DNA of 40,310 bases, taken from Chrysiogenes arsenatis DSM 11915 (GTDB taxonomy: Bacteria; Chrysiogenota; Chrysiogenetes; Chrysiogenales; Chrysiogenaceae). Of the stretch, positions 1-8,326 are shown piece by piece (position 1 is the stretch's first letter; the number at the start of each line of letters is the position of its first letter). The translations under genes were made by a program, and so were the position numbers. The stretch lies in the NCBI RefSeq assembly GCF_000469585.1, contig NZ_AWNK01000004.1, positions 1 to 40,310 of the forward strand. The letters run 5' to 3'. The notes beneath the pieces were generated by a model that saw only the letters and a program-made list of their open reading frames with translations, was not told the origin of the DNA and ran no database searches.

Positions 1-38
1 GCTGACATCTCCATTTATGCTTGCCTCGGAGGTGGATT

Positions 39-806
39 ATGAGTCGAGTAGCTGACGCTTTGCTGGTGCAGCACAATCTCAAAGCTCTCAATCTCACCAA
101 TATGGCTCGCAACATCGAACAGCAGTTGCGTCAGGCCAGAGACGGCGGAATCGATTATGGCCAATTTCTGTTGGAACTAACGGAGTTGGAATTACGCATC
201 CGCTCCGAAAACAACGAGAAACGACGAATTAAAGAGGCGAAATTCCCTCTGCTCAAGACACTGGAAAATTTCGACTTTGAAGCTGTACCCGAACTCGACA
301 AGCGTCTAATGCGAGATCTGGCCGTGGGAGACTACCTTAATGAATGCCGCAACGTGATCCTGATGGGTAAAAGCGGTGCAGGCAAAACGCACCTAGCAAC
401 CGCTCTCGGTATCGAGGCTTGCCGTCAAAGCAAGCGAGTACGCTTCGTTACCGGCTACACTCTTGCTAATGATCTTGTGGAAGCCCGCACCGAGAGAGAT
501 TTAAATCGCCTACTCGGTAAATATACCCGGCTTGACCTGCTCATTCTCGATGAACTCGGATACGTGCCGTTCTCAAAAGAAGGAGCGGAATTACTCTTCC
601 AGATCCTCGCTGAACGCCATGAACGCGGTTCGGTGATCATTACCACCAACCTTGGCTTTGCTGATTGGACGCAGATATTTGGTGATCACAATATGACCGC
701 TGCGCTCCTCGATCGGCTAACTCATCGCGCCCATATCATCGAATGCACTTGGGACAGCTATCGCCTCAAGCAGTCTCTGAAAGGAGGAAAAAAGAAAACC
801 CTTTAG
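39..806 (+). CDS. istB: IS21 transposition helper ATPase IstB
   Basis: This is the AAA+ ATPase that assists the IstA transposase of IS21-family elements in target selection and strand transfer. The Walker A motif GKSGAGKTH lies near residue 115, and the Walker B region LLILDELGYVPF near residue 174. It is followed by the sensor-like ITTNLGFADW and the C-terminal ALLDRLTHRAHII segment characteristic of IstB. I chose the ATG at 39 because GGAGG at 28-32 sits six bases upstream; an in-frame TTG at 21 would lack such a site. The product is 255 residues, full length for the family. The partner istA should lie immediately upstream, outside the window. The gene ends about 80 bases before the element terminus. 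Confidence 0.93.
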   Translation: MSRVADALLVQHNLKALNLTNMARNIEQQLRQARDGGIDYGQFLLELTELELRIRSENNEKRRIKEAKFPLLKTLENFDFEAVPELDKRLMRDLAVGDYLNECRNVILMGKSGAGKTHLATALGIEACRQSKRVRFVTGYTLANDLVEARTERDLNRLLGKYTRLDLLILDELGYVPFSKEGAELLFQILAERHERGSVIITTNLGFADWTQIFGDHNMTAALLDRLTHRAHIIECTWDSYRLKQSLKGGKKKTL

Positions 807-834
807 CTGTACGATTAATTTACTAACCACCGAG

Positions 835-880
835 GGTGGTCAAAATTCGGTGATCACAGGTGGTCAATTTTCGGTTGTCA
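835..880. repeat. IS21 subterminal direct repeats
   Basis: Two 22-base repeats, 835-856 and 859-880, differ at only a few positions. They are the presumed transposase binding sites at the right end of the IS element. Confidence 0.8.
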
Positions 881-2188
881 TAACGACACCAACGAAGTGA
901 TATTCTCAGAAGTACCATTGGAATAGGTACCAGTCGCTACAAACTGTCGCGTCAAACCATTCACAACGCTTGGATTCACCGGCGTTACTGCTATCGAACT
1001 CAGGGTCGCGGCAGTGACGGTCAGCGTGCTAGTACCAGATATACTGCCAAGGGTGGCGGTGATCAGCGATGTACCAGCCGAAATACCCGTTGCTAAACCA
1101 CTGTTTACCGATCCATTCGGATTCAACGTCGCCACAGCAATGGTGCCAGACGACCATGTCACCAACGAAGTAATATTCTCTGAGGTACCATTCGAGTAGG
1201 TACCAGTCGCTACAAACTGTCGCGTCAAACCGTTCACAACGCTTGGATTCACCGGCGTCACGACGATGGAACTCAGGGTGCCTGCGGTTACGGTCAACGT
1301 AGTGTTACCAGAAACACTGCCAAGGGTGGCGGTGATAACTGATTGACCCGCCGATACTCCGGTAGCAAGACCACTAGCGGCTTCAAAGTTGGGATTCAAC
1401 GTGGCCACAGCTGGTGTGCCAGATGACCATGTCACCAACGAAGTAATATTCTCTGAAGTACCATTGGAATAGGTACCGGTCGCCACAAACTGTCTCGTCA
1501 AACCGTTCACAACGCTTGGATTCACTGGCGTCACGACGATGGAACTCAAGGTGCCTGCGGTTACGGTCAGCGTGCTAGTACCAGATATACTGCCAAGGGT
1601 GGCGGTGACCAGGGACGTGCCAGCCGAAATACCCGTTGCTAAACCACTGTCAGCCGATCCATTCGGATTCAACGTCGCCACAGCTGGTGTGCCAGACGAC
1701 CATGTCACCAACGAAGTGATATTTTCTGAGGTACCATTCGAGTAAGTACCAGTCGCCACAAACTGTCGCGTCAAACCGTTCACAACGCTTGGATTCACCG
1801 GCGTCACGACGATCGAACCCAGGGTGCCTGAGATTACCGTCAGCGTGGTATTACCGGATAAAGTGCCGAGTGTGGCCGTAATAACCGATGCTCCTGTCGC
1901 AACCCCAGTTGCGCCACCTGTAGATGAAATGGTAGCAATAGTAGGCGTTCCTGACGACCATACCACCTCATCGCTGATATCATCAGTGGTGCCATCAGAG
2001 TACAATCCTGTTGCAATAAAGTCTTTACTGAGGCCGATGATAACCGTAGAACTTGCTGGCGTAACGGTTATCGAGCTCAGAGCTCGCGGAACACCATCCC
2101 AATGCCCACCACCACCGCCACAGCCCGTGATGGAACCAAAAACAATCAACATGAAACAAATAATACTATACCACTTGAACTTTTCCAT
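878..2188 (-). CDS. Ig-like (BIG2) repeat lipoprotein, 3' end cut off by an IS element
   Basis: This is a predicted exported lipoprotein. A hydrophobic segment is followed by the lipobox ITGC near residue 23 and a run of glycines. It then contains tandem bacterial Ig-like domains of the BIG2 type, a fold common in surface adhesins and extracellular scaffolds. The first domain is divergent. The next ones are almost identical 91-residue units, each carrying the motifs VTPVNPSVVNGL and GTYSNGTSENITSLV. The fifth domain stops after about 40 residues because the IS21 element has inserted: the last two codons and the TGA stop are supplied by the IS terminus. The original protein was therefore longer, and whatever lay C-terminal to the Ig array is separated or lost. 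The ATG at 2188 has a GGAG about nine bases upstream. Ligand and function are unknown. Confidence 0.85.
   Translation of the reverse strand: MEKFKWYSIICFMLIVFGSITGCGGGGGHWDGVPRALSSITVTPASSTVIIGLSKDFIATGLYSDGTTDDISDEVVWSSGTPTIATISSTGGATGVATGASVITATLGTLSGNTTLTVISGTLGSIVVTPVNPSVVNGLTRQFVATGTYSNGTSENITSLVTWSSGTPAVATLNPNGSADSGLATGISAGTSLVTATLGSISGTSTLTVTAGTLSSIVVTPVNPSVVNGLTRQFVATGTYSNGTSENITSLVTWSSGTPAVATLNPNFEAASGLATGVSAGQSVITATLGSVSGNTTLTVTAGTLSSIVVTPVNPSVVNGLTRQFVATGTYSNGTSENITSLVTWSSGTIAVATLNPNGSVNSGLATGISAGTSLITATLGSISGTSTLTVTAATLSSIAVTPVNPSVVNGLTRQFVATGTYSNGTSENITSLVSL
881..1820 (-). repeat. 273-base tandem repeats encoding Ig-like domains
   Basis: The segment CAAACTGTCGCGTCAAACC and its flanks recur at about 273-base spacing (near 938, 1211, 1484 and 1757), matching the 91-residue domain. 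The copies are close to identical in DNA as well as protein, which implies recent duplication or gene conversion. Confidence 0.9.
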
Positions 2189-2594
2189 ACCAACAACTCC
2201 ATTTCTCTTTTAACTACTTAGGAAAGCGATAGTTACAAAGATTCACCGATAATTATTCACTCACCCTCCATTCATCACGACTATAAAATCGCTCGCACAT
2301 GGATGCATTAGAGCAAATATGATGCCAATGAAATGCTACGCAAACAGCAACGCTATCCCTTTGTTTTCATTAAGTCTCAAAATGAGTTAAAAGTCGAAAA
2401 GATGATGATAGATTTGAAATACCTCAATATTTAACAGATCTACGGCATATTGAGGGCAAGGTATGGCACAGAAAAAAAGCGACTGAAACGACACGAAACG
2501 AAAATCAGACGAATCTCTAGCGGGTTAAATACTTATATACAAATGGGAAACATAGCTAACAATAGATTTAACGAGAAGACGAACGACGACCAAT
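2189..2594. other. intergenic stretch without recognisable gene
   Basis: These roughly 400 AT-rich bases lie between the Ig-repeat lipoprotein gene, whose promoter should lie here reading leftward, and the end of the zincin gene. Only short open frames occur, none with a convincing ribosome binding site. No strong hairpin with a T run was seen. Confidence 0.6.
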
Positions 2595-2966
2595 TCAATA
2601 CGCGCCGAGCTCATCGAGTCGGTCGTCGCTAAGACCAAAATAGTGGGCAATTTCGTGGTACAGGGTAATTTCGATCTCCCGTTGAATTGATGCGGGAGTA
2701 CCATCACTGGCCTCAATAATTGGTTCCAGAAAAAGGGTAATCATATCCGGCTCTGAGCCAATACCGTCATGCGTGCGCTCGGTAAGCGGTATCCCTTCAT
2801 ATAATCCCAGTAAGGTTTCGTCATCCTCCATGCCAAGTTCACGCAATAACCGTGCCGAGGGTTTCCGTTGGATAGCGATAGAGACGTTATGTATCCGTTC
2901 GCGTAAAGTGGGTGGCAAGGCACGGAACGCCGCATCTGCCAAATCGGCGAATTCATCTTCGGTCAT
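2595..2966 (-). CDS. small zincin-like metallopeptidase (DUF1025/PF06262 type)
   Basis: This 123-residue protein carries the zinc-binding signature HEIAH near residue 105, followed by YFGLSDDRLDELG. This is the arrangement of the small minimal-zincin family PF06262, in which the two histidines bind zinc and the glutamate is catalytic. The N-terminal half (EFADLADAAFRALPP...) also matches the family style. Substrates of this family are not established. It is the last gene of the fbpABC operon, with 21 bases between the fbpC stop and its ATG, so it is probably co-transcribed with the iron importer. Whether it takes part in iron uptake is unknown. No signal peptide is seen, so it should be cytoplasmic. 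Confidence 0.85.
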   Translation of the reverse strand: MTEDEFADLADAAFRALPPTLRERIHNVSIAIQRKPSARLLRELGMEDDETLLGLYEGIPLTERTHDGIGSEPDMITLFLEPIIEASDGTPASIQREIEITLYHEIAHYFGLSDDRLDELGAY

Positions 2967-2987
2967 AACGCGTGCCCACTCCCACCA

Positions 2988-4097
2988 TTATCTTCTCACC
3001 GTTTCCGCCTGCTGCGGTGCAAGGCAGGCATCACCGGCACAAATCTGTCCGGGGAAAATAAAGACTTGCGAGGGATCAAGGGTAACCATCACCCGCGCAC
3101 CATCACGCAATGGAATTCTCCCCGCAATTTTCGCGTGGATGTGGGTAGGGCATTGTGGTCCGCAAAATTCAAGCCGCATGTGAATTAAGGTACTGCCGAC
3201 CAGCATACGGGTCGCACTGACTTCAGCCGCCACTCCATGAGGTGCATCTTCCGCAAAACTCACCTGCAGCGATTCGGGGCGGAAAAAGATTTCCACTGGC
3301 GTCATATCAGGGATGTGCGCCGCGTCTAACTGCCCAAACGGTGTAGCGACGACACCCGCTTCGACAAACCCCTCAATACGGTTCACATCACTAAAGAACG
3401 ATGCCACAAAGGCGTTGATCGGATGATAGTACAATTGCTGGGGGTTATCGATCTGCACAATCACCCCCTGAGACATCAACGCAATACGGTCGCCCATAAA
3501 CATCGCTTCTTCGGGATCGTGCGTGACCATCACAGCGGCAATGCCGGTTTTTTTGAGAATGTGCAGCGTCTCATCACGGATGTGCGAACGCAAACGGGTA
3601 TCAAGGCTCGAAAACGGCTCATCGAGCAAGAGGATTTTCGGCTCTGGCGCGAGAGCACGCGCTAAGGCAACCCGTTGTTGTTGCCCACCCGAAAGCTGGT
3701 GCGGAAAATGGTCAATGAATTTCTCCATCCCCACTAACCGTAACGCGGCCAAAGTTTTCGCCCGCACACTCTCTTTGGGCAACGAACGCAACCCGAAAGC
3801 AACATTCTGGCGCACGTTGAGATGCGGAAAGAGGGCAAAATCCTGAAACACCACTCCGGTATGGCGCTGCTCAGGTGGAGTCGACTTGCCAGTAGAGGCA
3901 ACAATATTTCCACCAATCGCAATTTCCCCATTTTGCAATATTTCGAGGCCAGCGATCAGGCGCAGTAACGTCGTTTTGCCACAACCCGAAGGGCCAAGCA
4001 GGCAGATTACCTCTCCCGCCGCAACGGTAAAGCTGACATCTTGCAAAACGTTATGTGGGCCAAACGCGTGGTGTACGTGCGAAATTGAAAGAATCAT
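2988..4097 (-). CDS. fbpC: ferric iron ABC transporter, ATP-binding subunit
   Basis: This is the ATPase that powers import of Fe3+ delivered by the periplasmic binding protein FbpA through the FbpB permease. Walker A (GPSGCGKTT) is near residue 36, the ABC signature LSGGQQQRV near 135, and Walker B (ILLLDEP) near 157, followed by the H-loop MVTHD. The C-terminal third (EIFFRPESLQVSF onward) is the TOBE-type regulatory domain of this transporter class. I placed the start at 4097, where GAGGAG lies a few bases upstream; a longer frame to 4136 would run into the permease gene. The product is 369 residues, normal for the family. Related spermidine or sulfate ATPases look similar, and the iron assignment rests mainly on the neighbouring FbpA. 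Confidence 0.9.
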   Translation of the reverse strand: MILSISHVHHAFGPHNVLQDVSFTVAAGEVICLLGPSGCGKTTLLRLIAGLEILQNGEIAIGGNIVASTGKSTPPEQRHTGVVFQDFALFPHLNVRQNVAFGLRSLPKESVRAKTLAALRLVGMEKFIDHFPHQLSGGQQQRVALARALAPEPKILLLDEPFSSLDTRLRSHIRDETLHILKKTGIAAVMVTHDPEEAMFMGDRIALMSQGVIVQIDNPQQLYYHPINAFVASFFSDVNRIEGFVEAGVVATPFGQLDAAHIPDMTPVEIFFRPESLQVSFAEDAPHGVAAEVSATRMLVGSTLIHMRLEFCGPQCPTHIHAKIAGRIPLRDGARVMVTLDPSQVFIFPGQICAGDACLAPQQAETVRR

Positions 4098-4113
4098 AGC
4101 TCTCCTCAATCGG

Positions 4114-5754
4114 TTAGTGTGCCGCCCGCGAACCACGAATGGCGAGCGTGATAAGTATCACGGGAATAATACCAACGGCGACAATAGCCAGCGATGAACT
4201 GGCCGACTGGATTAAAAACCCGTCGTTTGCCATTTCGTACGAGCGTATCGCCAAAGTTTCAAGCCCAAAAGGTCGCATCATAAACGTGGCAGGGAGCTCC
4301 TTCATCACATCCACAAATACCAGAATAAGCGCCGTAAACAAACTCCCCCGCATCAGTGGAGCGTGTACCTTCATCAGCGTTGAACTGGCACTATGCCCCA
4401 ACGTGCGCGCCGCGCCATCCATATTCGGCGTGATTTTCGCCAGACTCGCTTCGACCGTGTTGAGCGAAACGGAAAGGAAACGCACCAAGTACGCGAAAAT
4501 CAACGCCAGCCACGTTCCGGTAAAGAGTTGCCCCGTCGAGATATTCCAATGCTCACGGAAAAAATTGGCGGCAATATTGTCCAGATACGTGAAGGGAATC
4601 ATCACACCCAAAGCAATAATAGCTCCCGGAATCGCATACCCCAGCGAGGCGAAACGGAGCGCAATGCTCTTGCCGCGCGAAGGTTGCAGCCGATGCCCAT
4701 ACGCCAGAATCACCGCCACAATCACCGCCACAAACGCCGCCAAACCAGCAAGGGCAAAGCTATTGTAGGCCATCGCAAAAAAACGGCTATCGACAAAATC
4801 CCACGTAGTAATAGTCCAATACCCCATCGCCGCGACGGGAAGAAAAAAACCAAAGAAAACGGGAAGAGCGCAAACCAACGAAGCCGCCATACCTTGCCAG
4901 CCCGAAAGGGTGTGCCGTGATGCAATCCGATCGGCGCGCGAGGAACGTTCCGTTTTGCTCATCCCGCGCGACCACCGTTCCAAGAGAATCAGGGAAAAGA
5001 TAAACAGCATCATCACCGCACCAAGTTGTGCCGCTGCCGCCACATTCCCCATCCCCAGCCACGTGCGATAAATGCCCGTGCTGAACGTATCCACCGCGAA
5101 AAAATCAACCGTTCCAAAATCATTCAGGGTTTCCATCAACACCAGCGCCAAACCACCGGCAATCCCCGGACGCGCCAAAGGGAGCGCCACCAGAAAAAAT
5201 GATTTCCACGCTCCGCACCCAAGGGTACGGCTCGCTTCCAGTACCGTGGCGGATTGTTCCAAAAAAGAAGCACGTGCCAGCATATAGACATACGGGAAAA
5301 AGACCAACGTCATCATAATGATCGCTCCCCATAAAGAGCGGATCTGCGGGAACCAGTAGTCGGACGCGCTACGCCAGCCAAACCAGTCACGCAGCATTGT
5401 TTGAATTGGCCCCGAGTATTCCAGCAAACCGGTATACGTAAATGCGATAACATACGCCGGTATCGCTAGCGGTATCAGCAGCGCCCATTCAAAAAAACGG
5501 TGCCCAGGAAAACGCGTCATCGTCACCAGCCACGCCGTCGCAACGCCAAGCAGCAAGGTCCCGCTTCCGACTCCAAGCATCAGCCACAAAGAATTAGCGA
5601 CGTAGCGCGGGAGCACCGTCGCGAACAAATGGCTCCAGAGTTCCGACGAAGGGGTAAATATATAGCTCAATACAACGAAAACTGGGATGCCCACCAAAAT
5701 GGCGGCACCCCACGTCAACGTTGTCCACAATGAAAATATTCGCAAATTCGTCAT
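4114..5754 (-). CDS. fbpB: ferric iron ABC transporter, fused permease
   Basis: This is an inner-membrane permease of 546 residues with two homologous halves. Each has about six membrane segments and an EAA-type coupling loop (EASRTLGCGAWKSFFLVALPLARPG near residues 175-200; EASLAKITPNMDGAARTLG in the second half), the double-permease layout typical of FbpB/AfuB/SfuB. Its ATG at 5754 directly abuts the fbpA stop (TAA then ATG) and has GGAG just upstream inside fbpA, so translation is probably coupled. A gap of 16 bases separates its stop from fbpC. It forms the channel of the FbpABC complex. Confidence 0.92.
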   Translation of the reverse strand: MTNLRIFSLWTTLTWGAAILVGIPVFVVLSYIFTPSSELWSHLFATVLPRYVANSLWLMLGVGSGTLLLGVATAWLVTMTRFPGHRFFEWALLIPLAIPAYVIAFTYTGLLEYSGPIQTMLRDWFGWRSASDYWFPQIRSLWGAIIMMTLVFFPYVYMLARASFLEQSATVLEASRTLGCGAWKSFFLVALPLARPGIAGGLALVLMETLNDFGTVDFFAVDTFSTGIYRTWLGMGNVAAAAQLGAVMMLFIFSLILLERWSRGMSKTERSSRADRIASRHTLSGWQGMAASLVCALPVFFGFFLPVAAMGYWTITTWDFVDSRFFAMAYNSFALAGLAAFVAVIVAVILAYGHRLQPSRGKSIALRFASLGYAIPGAIIALGVMIPFTYLDNIAANFFREHWNISTGQLFTGTWLALIFAYLVRFLSVSLNTVEASLAKITPNMDGAARTLGHSASSTLMKVHAPLMRGSLFTALILVFVDVMKELPATFMMRPFGLETLAIRSYEMANDGFLIQSASSSLAIVAVGIIPVILITLAIRGSRAAH

Positions 5755-6762
5755 TTATCTCCAGCCAGCACGATCCATAATTTTTACCGCTTCTGCTTGA
5801 TGCTTTTCGAGTTCCGCCAAGGGTAAAGTATCCGCCTTGAACGTTCCCAGCGCTTTTATCGGCCCCGAAATAGCCACCGCGCTATTGACAGGAAACTCGT
5901 TGTTTTCGTTGGCATACACCTCTTGAGCCGCTTCGCTGGCTAAGAATTCAATCAGCGCAATCGCCGCATCTTTATTCTTCGCACTTTTTGTGACCCCAGC
6001 GCCACTCAGGTTCATATGCGTACCACGTGAATCCTGATTTGGCCAGAGCATTTGTACCGCTTTAACCGTTTGTTGATCTTTTTCTTTATCAGAGCTTAAT
6101 AGTCTTCCAAAATAATAGGTGTTCGCAATTGCAACATCACATTCGCCAGCAGCAACCGCATAAATCTGAGCCGTGTCATTATCCTGAGGCTGACGGGCAA
6201 AGTTTGCCACTAAACCGCGCACCCACGCTTCAGTAGCTTCTACCCCATGATGCGCGACCATAGCTGCCACCAGCGACTGATTGTAGATGTTTGACGAACT
6301 GCGCACGCAGATTTTTTTACCCAACGCTGGGTTTGCTAGAGCCTCATAACTGTTTATCGCGTCAGCCTGTATTCTGTCGGGAGCATAAAAAATGACCCGC
6401 GAACGAGCGGAAAGTCCAAACCACTGATTATCGCTATCGCGATAGTGCGCCGGGATGATTTGCTTGAGTTTTTCCGACTCAATAGGCTGCAAAACGCCAG
6501 CCACTTTCGCCGCAACAAGATTCCCCGCATCAACCGTGATCAGCACATCAGCCGGGCTATTTTCCCCTTCGCGAATCAAACGCTCCAAGAGACCGCCAGC
6601 GGCACCAGTTAAGAGAAGGTAATTGATACCCGTCTCCGCTTTAAATTTCTGAAGCAATGGTTCCATCAAATGAGCTTGACGGTACGAATACACATTCACC
6701 GTCTGCGCTACAGAATAGCTGGCAAATGCTGTGAGAAAGAGCAAAATAACTAGGAGACGCAT
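5755..6762 (-). CDS. fbpA: ferric iron ABC transporter, periplasmic binding protein
   Basis: This is the iron-binding receptor of the FbpABC importer. The N-terminus MRLLVILLFLTAFASYSVAQ is a clear Sec signal peptide with cleavage expected after SVA. The mature protein opens with VNVYSYRQ and contains NTYYFGRLL near residue 215. The adjacent tyrosines there are the Fe3+ ligands conserved in FbpA/FutA/HitA proteins. I chose the ATG at 6762 because GTGAGG lies about eight bases upstream and because it starts exactly at the signal peptide; an upstream in-frame start at 6822 would add 20 polar residues. It is the first gene of the operon fbpA-fbpB-fbpC-zincin. I saw no convincing Fur box upstream. 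Confidence 0.92.
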   Translation of the reverse strand: MRLLVILLFLTAFASYSVAQTVNVYSYRQAHLMEPLLQKFKAETGINYLLLTGAAGGLLERLIREGENSPADVLITVDAGNLVAAKVAGVLQPIESEKLKQIIPAHYRDSDNQWFGLSARSRVIFYAPDRIQADAINSYEALANPALGKKICVRSSSNIYNQSLVAAMVAHHGVEATEAWVRGLVANFARQPQDNDTAQIYAVAAGECDVAIANTYYFGRLLSSDKEKDQQTVKAVQMLWPNQDSRGTHMNLSGAGVTKSAKNKDAAIALIEFLASEAAQEVYANENNEFPVNSAVAISGPIKALGTFKADTLPLAELEKHQAEAVKIMDRAGWR

Positions 6763-7014
6763 GCGAAACCTCACAAGAAATGATTCACAACTCTGAATAG
6801 AGTTGAGGCGCGGATTTATCATAGTAGCATCAAAGTAGTCAATACATTTTATATAAACTTTGCAGAGTCTAATTTTTATGCGTATTTCGTTTATTGAGTG
6901 TCATGTTCAGACGGTGGCAATATCCAAAGACATGCCGAATGTCATGCGGAAAAGTTAATCAGGGATCAAAATTAGTGTCAGGTTGTGTGAATTTAGCACC
7001 AGCTTTTTATGTAG

Positions 7015-7074
7015 ATATGTCGCTTGATTCGACATATACTCCATACATGTCGAAAAAAGACATTTTTTTCGACA
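7015..7074. promoter_or_regulatory. two adjacent dyads upstream of the Fic gene, candidate operator
   Basis: Dyad 1 is ATATGTCG (7015-7022) facing CGACATAT (7030-7037). Dyad 2 is TGTCGAAAAAA (7048-7058) facing TTTTTTCGACA (7064-7074). The core TGTCG/CGACA therefore occurs four times in about 60 bases, ending about 28 bases before the Fic start codon. TATACT at 7035-7040, inside dyad 1, resembles a -10 box. The arrangement suggests a repressor site; the Fic protein itself has a C-terminal winged helix and is a candidate repressor. Confidence 0.6.
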
Positions 7075-7102
7075 CGTATACGCCTTGCAGCAGGAGCCAG
7101 AT

Positions 7103-8185
7103 ATGACCTTCAATCCACGCCGACCTTATAATGACCTGCCAGAATTACCACCGCATGTTGAGCTTGAAAGCAAGGCCGTTCTGAAAGCAGCAATTGGTGC
7201 AAACAGAGCGTTGGCGGAACTGAAAGGCGTCGGCGAACTGGTGCCAAATCAAGCCGTTCTGGTTCAATCAATTGGCCTACAAGAAGCAAAACTTTCATCT
7301 GAAATCGAAAATATCGTAACAACCAACGACGAACTCTATCGTGCTTTCGCCAACCATGGCGCAAAAGCTCATTTGCACACCAAAGAAGTACTGCGGTACC
7401 AAGAAGCACTCTGGCATGGATTCAGTGCCATCCGCCAGCACAACCGTCCATTAACCACCAACTTGTATGAAGAGCTGTTTCAAATCATCAAGCAAACCAC
7501 CGCTGGTGTGCGCAAAACTCCTGGAACAAAATTGACAAACAGCCAAGGCGACATCATTTACACGCCACCAGAAGGGGAAGCCGTACTGCGTCAGAAACTT
7601 GCTAACTTTGAAAAGTTCATCTACGCCGAAGATGGAGTCGACCCGCTGGTCAAACTCGCGGTAATCCACTACCAATTTGAAGCGATTCACCCTTTTACCG
7701 ATGGCAATGGGCGTACTGGGCGGATCATCAATATCCTTTACCTCATTGAGCACAATCTGCTGGAAATTCCTATTCTCTACCTAAGCCGTTATATTATCGA
7801 AAACAAAAACGACTACTACGCCGGACTCCGGGGGATTACTGAGCGCCAAGCGTGGGAAGACTGGATACTCTACCTTCTGCGTGGAGTAGAAATAACCGCT
7901 CAACAGACGCGCGCGAAAATCCTGTCAATCCGTGATCTGATGTTCGCAGACATGGAAACCGTGCGCACCCAGCTCCCAAAGGTATACAGCAAAGAACTGC
8001 TGGAATTGCTCTATCGGCAACCCTACTGCAAAATCCGCTTTCTAGAAGAAGCAGGTATTGCGCATCGGCAGACTGCTTCAAGCTATCTCAAAAGCCTAGA
8101 GCACATCGGCATTTTACGAGCGATCAAAGCGGGTCGCGAAGTGTACTACATCAATCAAAGGTTTCTGGATTTACTGAGCAAGTGA
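7103..8185 (+). CDS. Fic family protein (class II AMP-transferase) with C-terminal winged helix
   Basis: Fic proteins transfer AMP, or other nucleoside monophosphates, from NTPs onto hydroxyl side chains of target proteins. The catalytic loop HPFTDGNGRTGR begins at about residue 196, with the catalytic His, the phosphate-binding glycines and Arg all intact. An inhibitory helix motif of the form S-x-x-x-E-N (SSEIEN, about 65-70) precedes the core, which places it in class II, the self-inhibited type. The last 60-70 residues (CKIRFLEEAGIAHRQTASSYLKSL) form a winged-helix DNA-binding domain common in this family. The ATG at 7103 has AGGAG six bases upstream. The paired dyads in front suggest autoregulation. 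It lies next to rhuM, hsdS remnants and a KAP NTPase, an accessory setting. Confidence 0.92.
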   Translation: MTFNPRRPYNDLPELPPHVELESKAVLKAAIGANRALAELKGVGELVPNQAVLVQSIGLQEAKLSSEIENIVTTNDELYRAFANHGAKAHLHTKEVLRYQEALWHGFSAIRQHNRPLTTNLYEELFQIIKQTTAGVRKTPGTKLTNSQGDIIYTPPEGEAVLRQKLANFEKFIYAEDGVDPLVKLAVIHYQFEAIHPFTDGNGRTGRIINILYLIEHNLLEIPILYLSRYIIENKNDYYAGLRGITERQAWEDWILYLLRGVEITAQQTRAKILSIRDLMFADMETVRTQLPKVYSKELLELLYRQPYCKIRFLEEAGIAHRQTASSYLKSLEHIGILRAIKAGREVYYINQRFLDLLSK

Positions 8186-8278
8186 GTAGCCATATGGCAC
8201 GCGCCAAATAGCGGCTGTATAAACATCTCTGCTGTAAAATGACACGATATTGAGTAGAATAAAAAACGGAGGGCGGCG

Positions 8279-8326
8279 ATGAATGAAAGATACGTCTCAC
8301 ACGAAACCGCGAAGGATTTCGAATGA
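8279..8326 (+). CDS. 15-codon ORF coupled to rhuM (leader or remnant)
   Basis: ATG at 8279 follows a strong GGAGGG (8268-8273) at five-base spacing. The frame encodes MNERYVSHETAKDFE and its TGA overlaps the rhuM ATG as ATGA. It could be a leader that couples translation into rhuM, or the stub of a deleted upstream gene. There is no homology evidence. Confidence 0.35.
   Translation: MNERYVSHETAKDFE

Larger units (their letters stand above)
1..888 (+). mobile_element. IS21-family insertion sequence, right-hand part
   Basis: The window starts inside this element: istB is present, while istA and the left end lie upstream. The right end is defined by two 22-base subterminal direct repeats, 835-856 and 859-880, both beginning GGTGGTCAA and ending in TCA. 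Multiple terminal repeats of this kind are typical of IS21 ends. The outermost bases can be placed at 888, because the inverted copy then begins TGTCGTTATGACAACCG, fitting the TG...CA rule of the family, and because bases from 889 onward match the interrupted Ig-repeat gene. The exact boundary is uncertain by a few bases, since the target duplication cannot be checked without the left end. Confidence 0.85.

Noticed and set aside
2340-2520. Plus-strand frames reading PFVFIKSQNELKVEK and then HIEGKVWHRKKA, faintly like a frameshifted LytTR domain remnant
   Set aside because: The resemblance is too weak, the reading needs a frame change and an internal stop, and no ribosome site or neighbouring sensor gene supports it.
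6823-6900. Possible Fur box or sigma-70 promoter before fbpA (TTGACT and TATGAT on the minus strand)
   Set aside because: The spacer between the boxes is only about 13 bases, and no inverted GATAAT-type repeat is evident.
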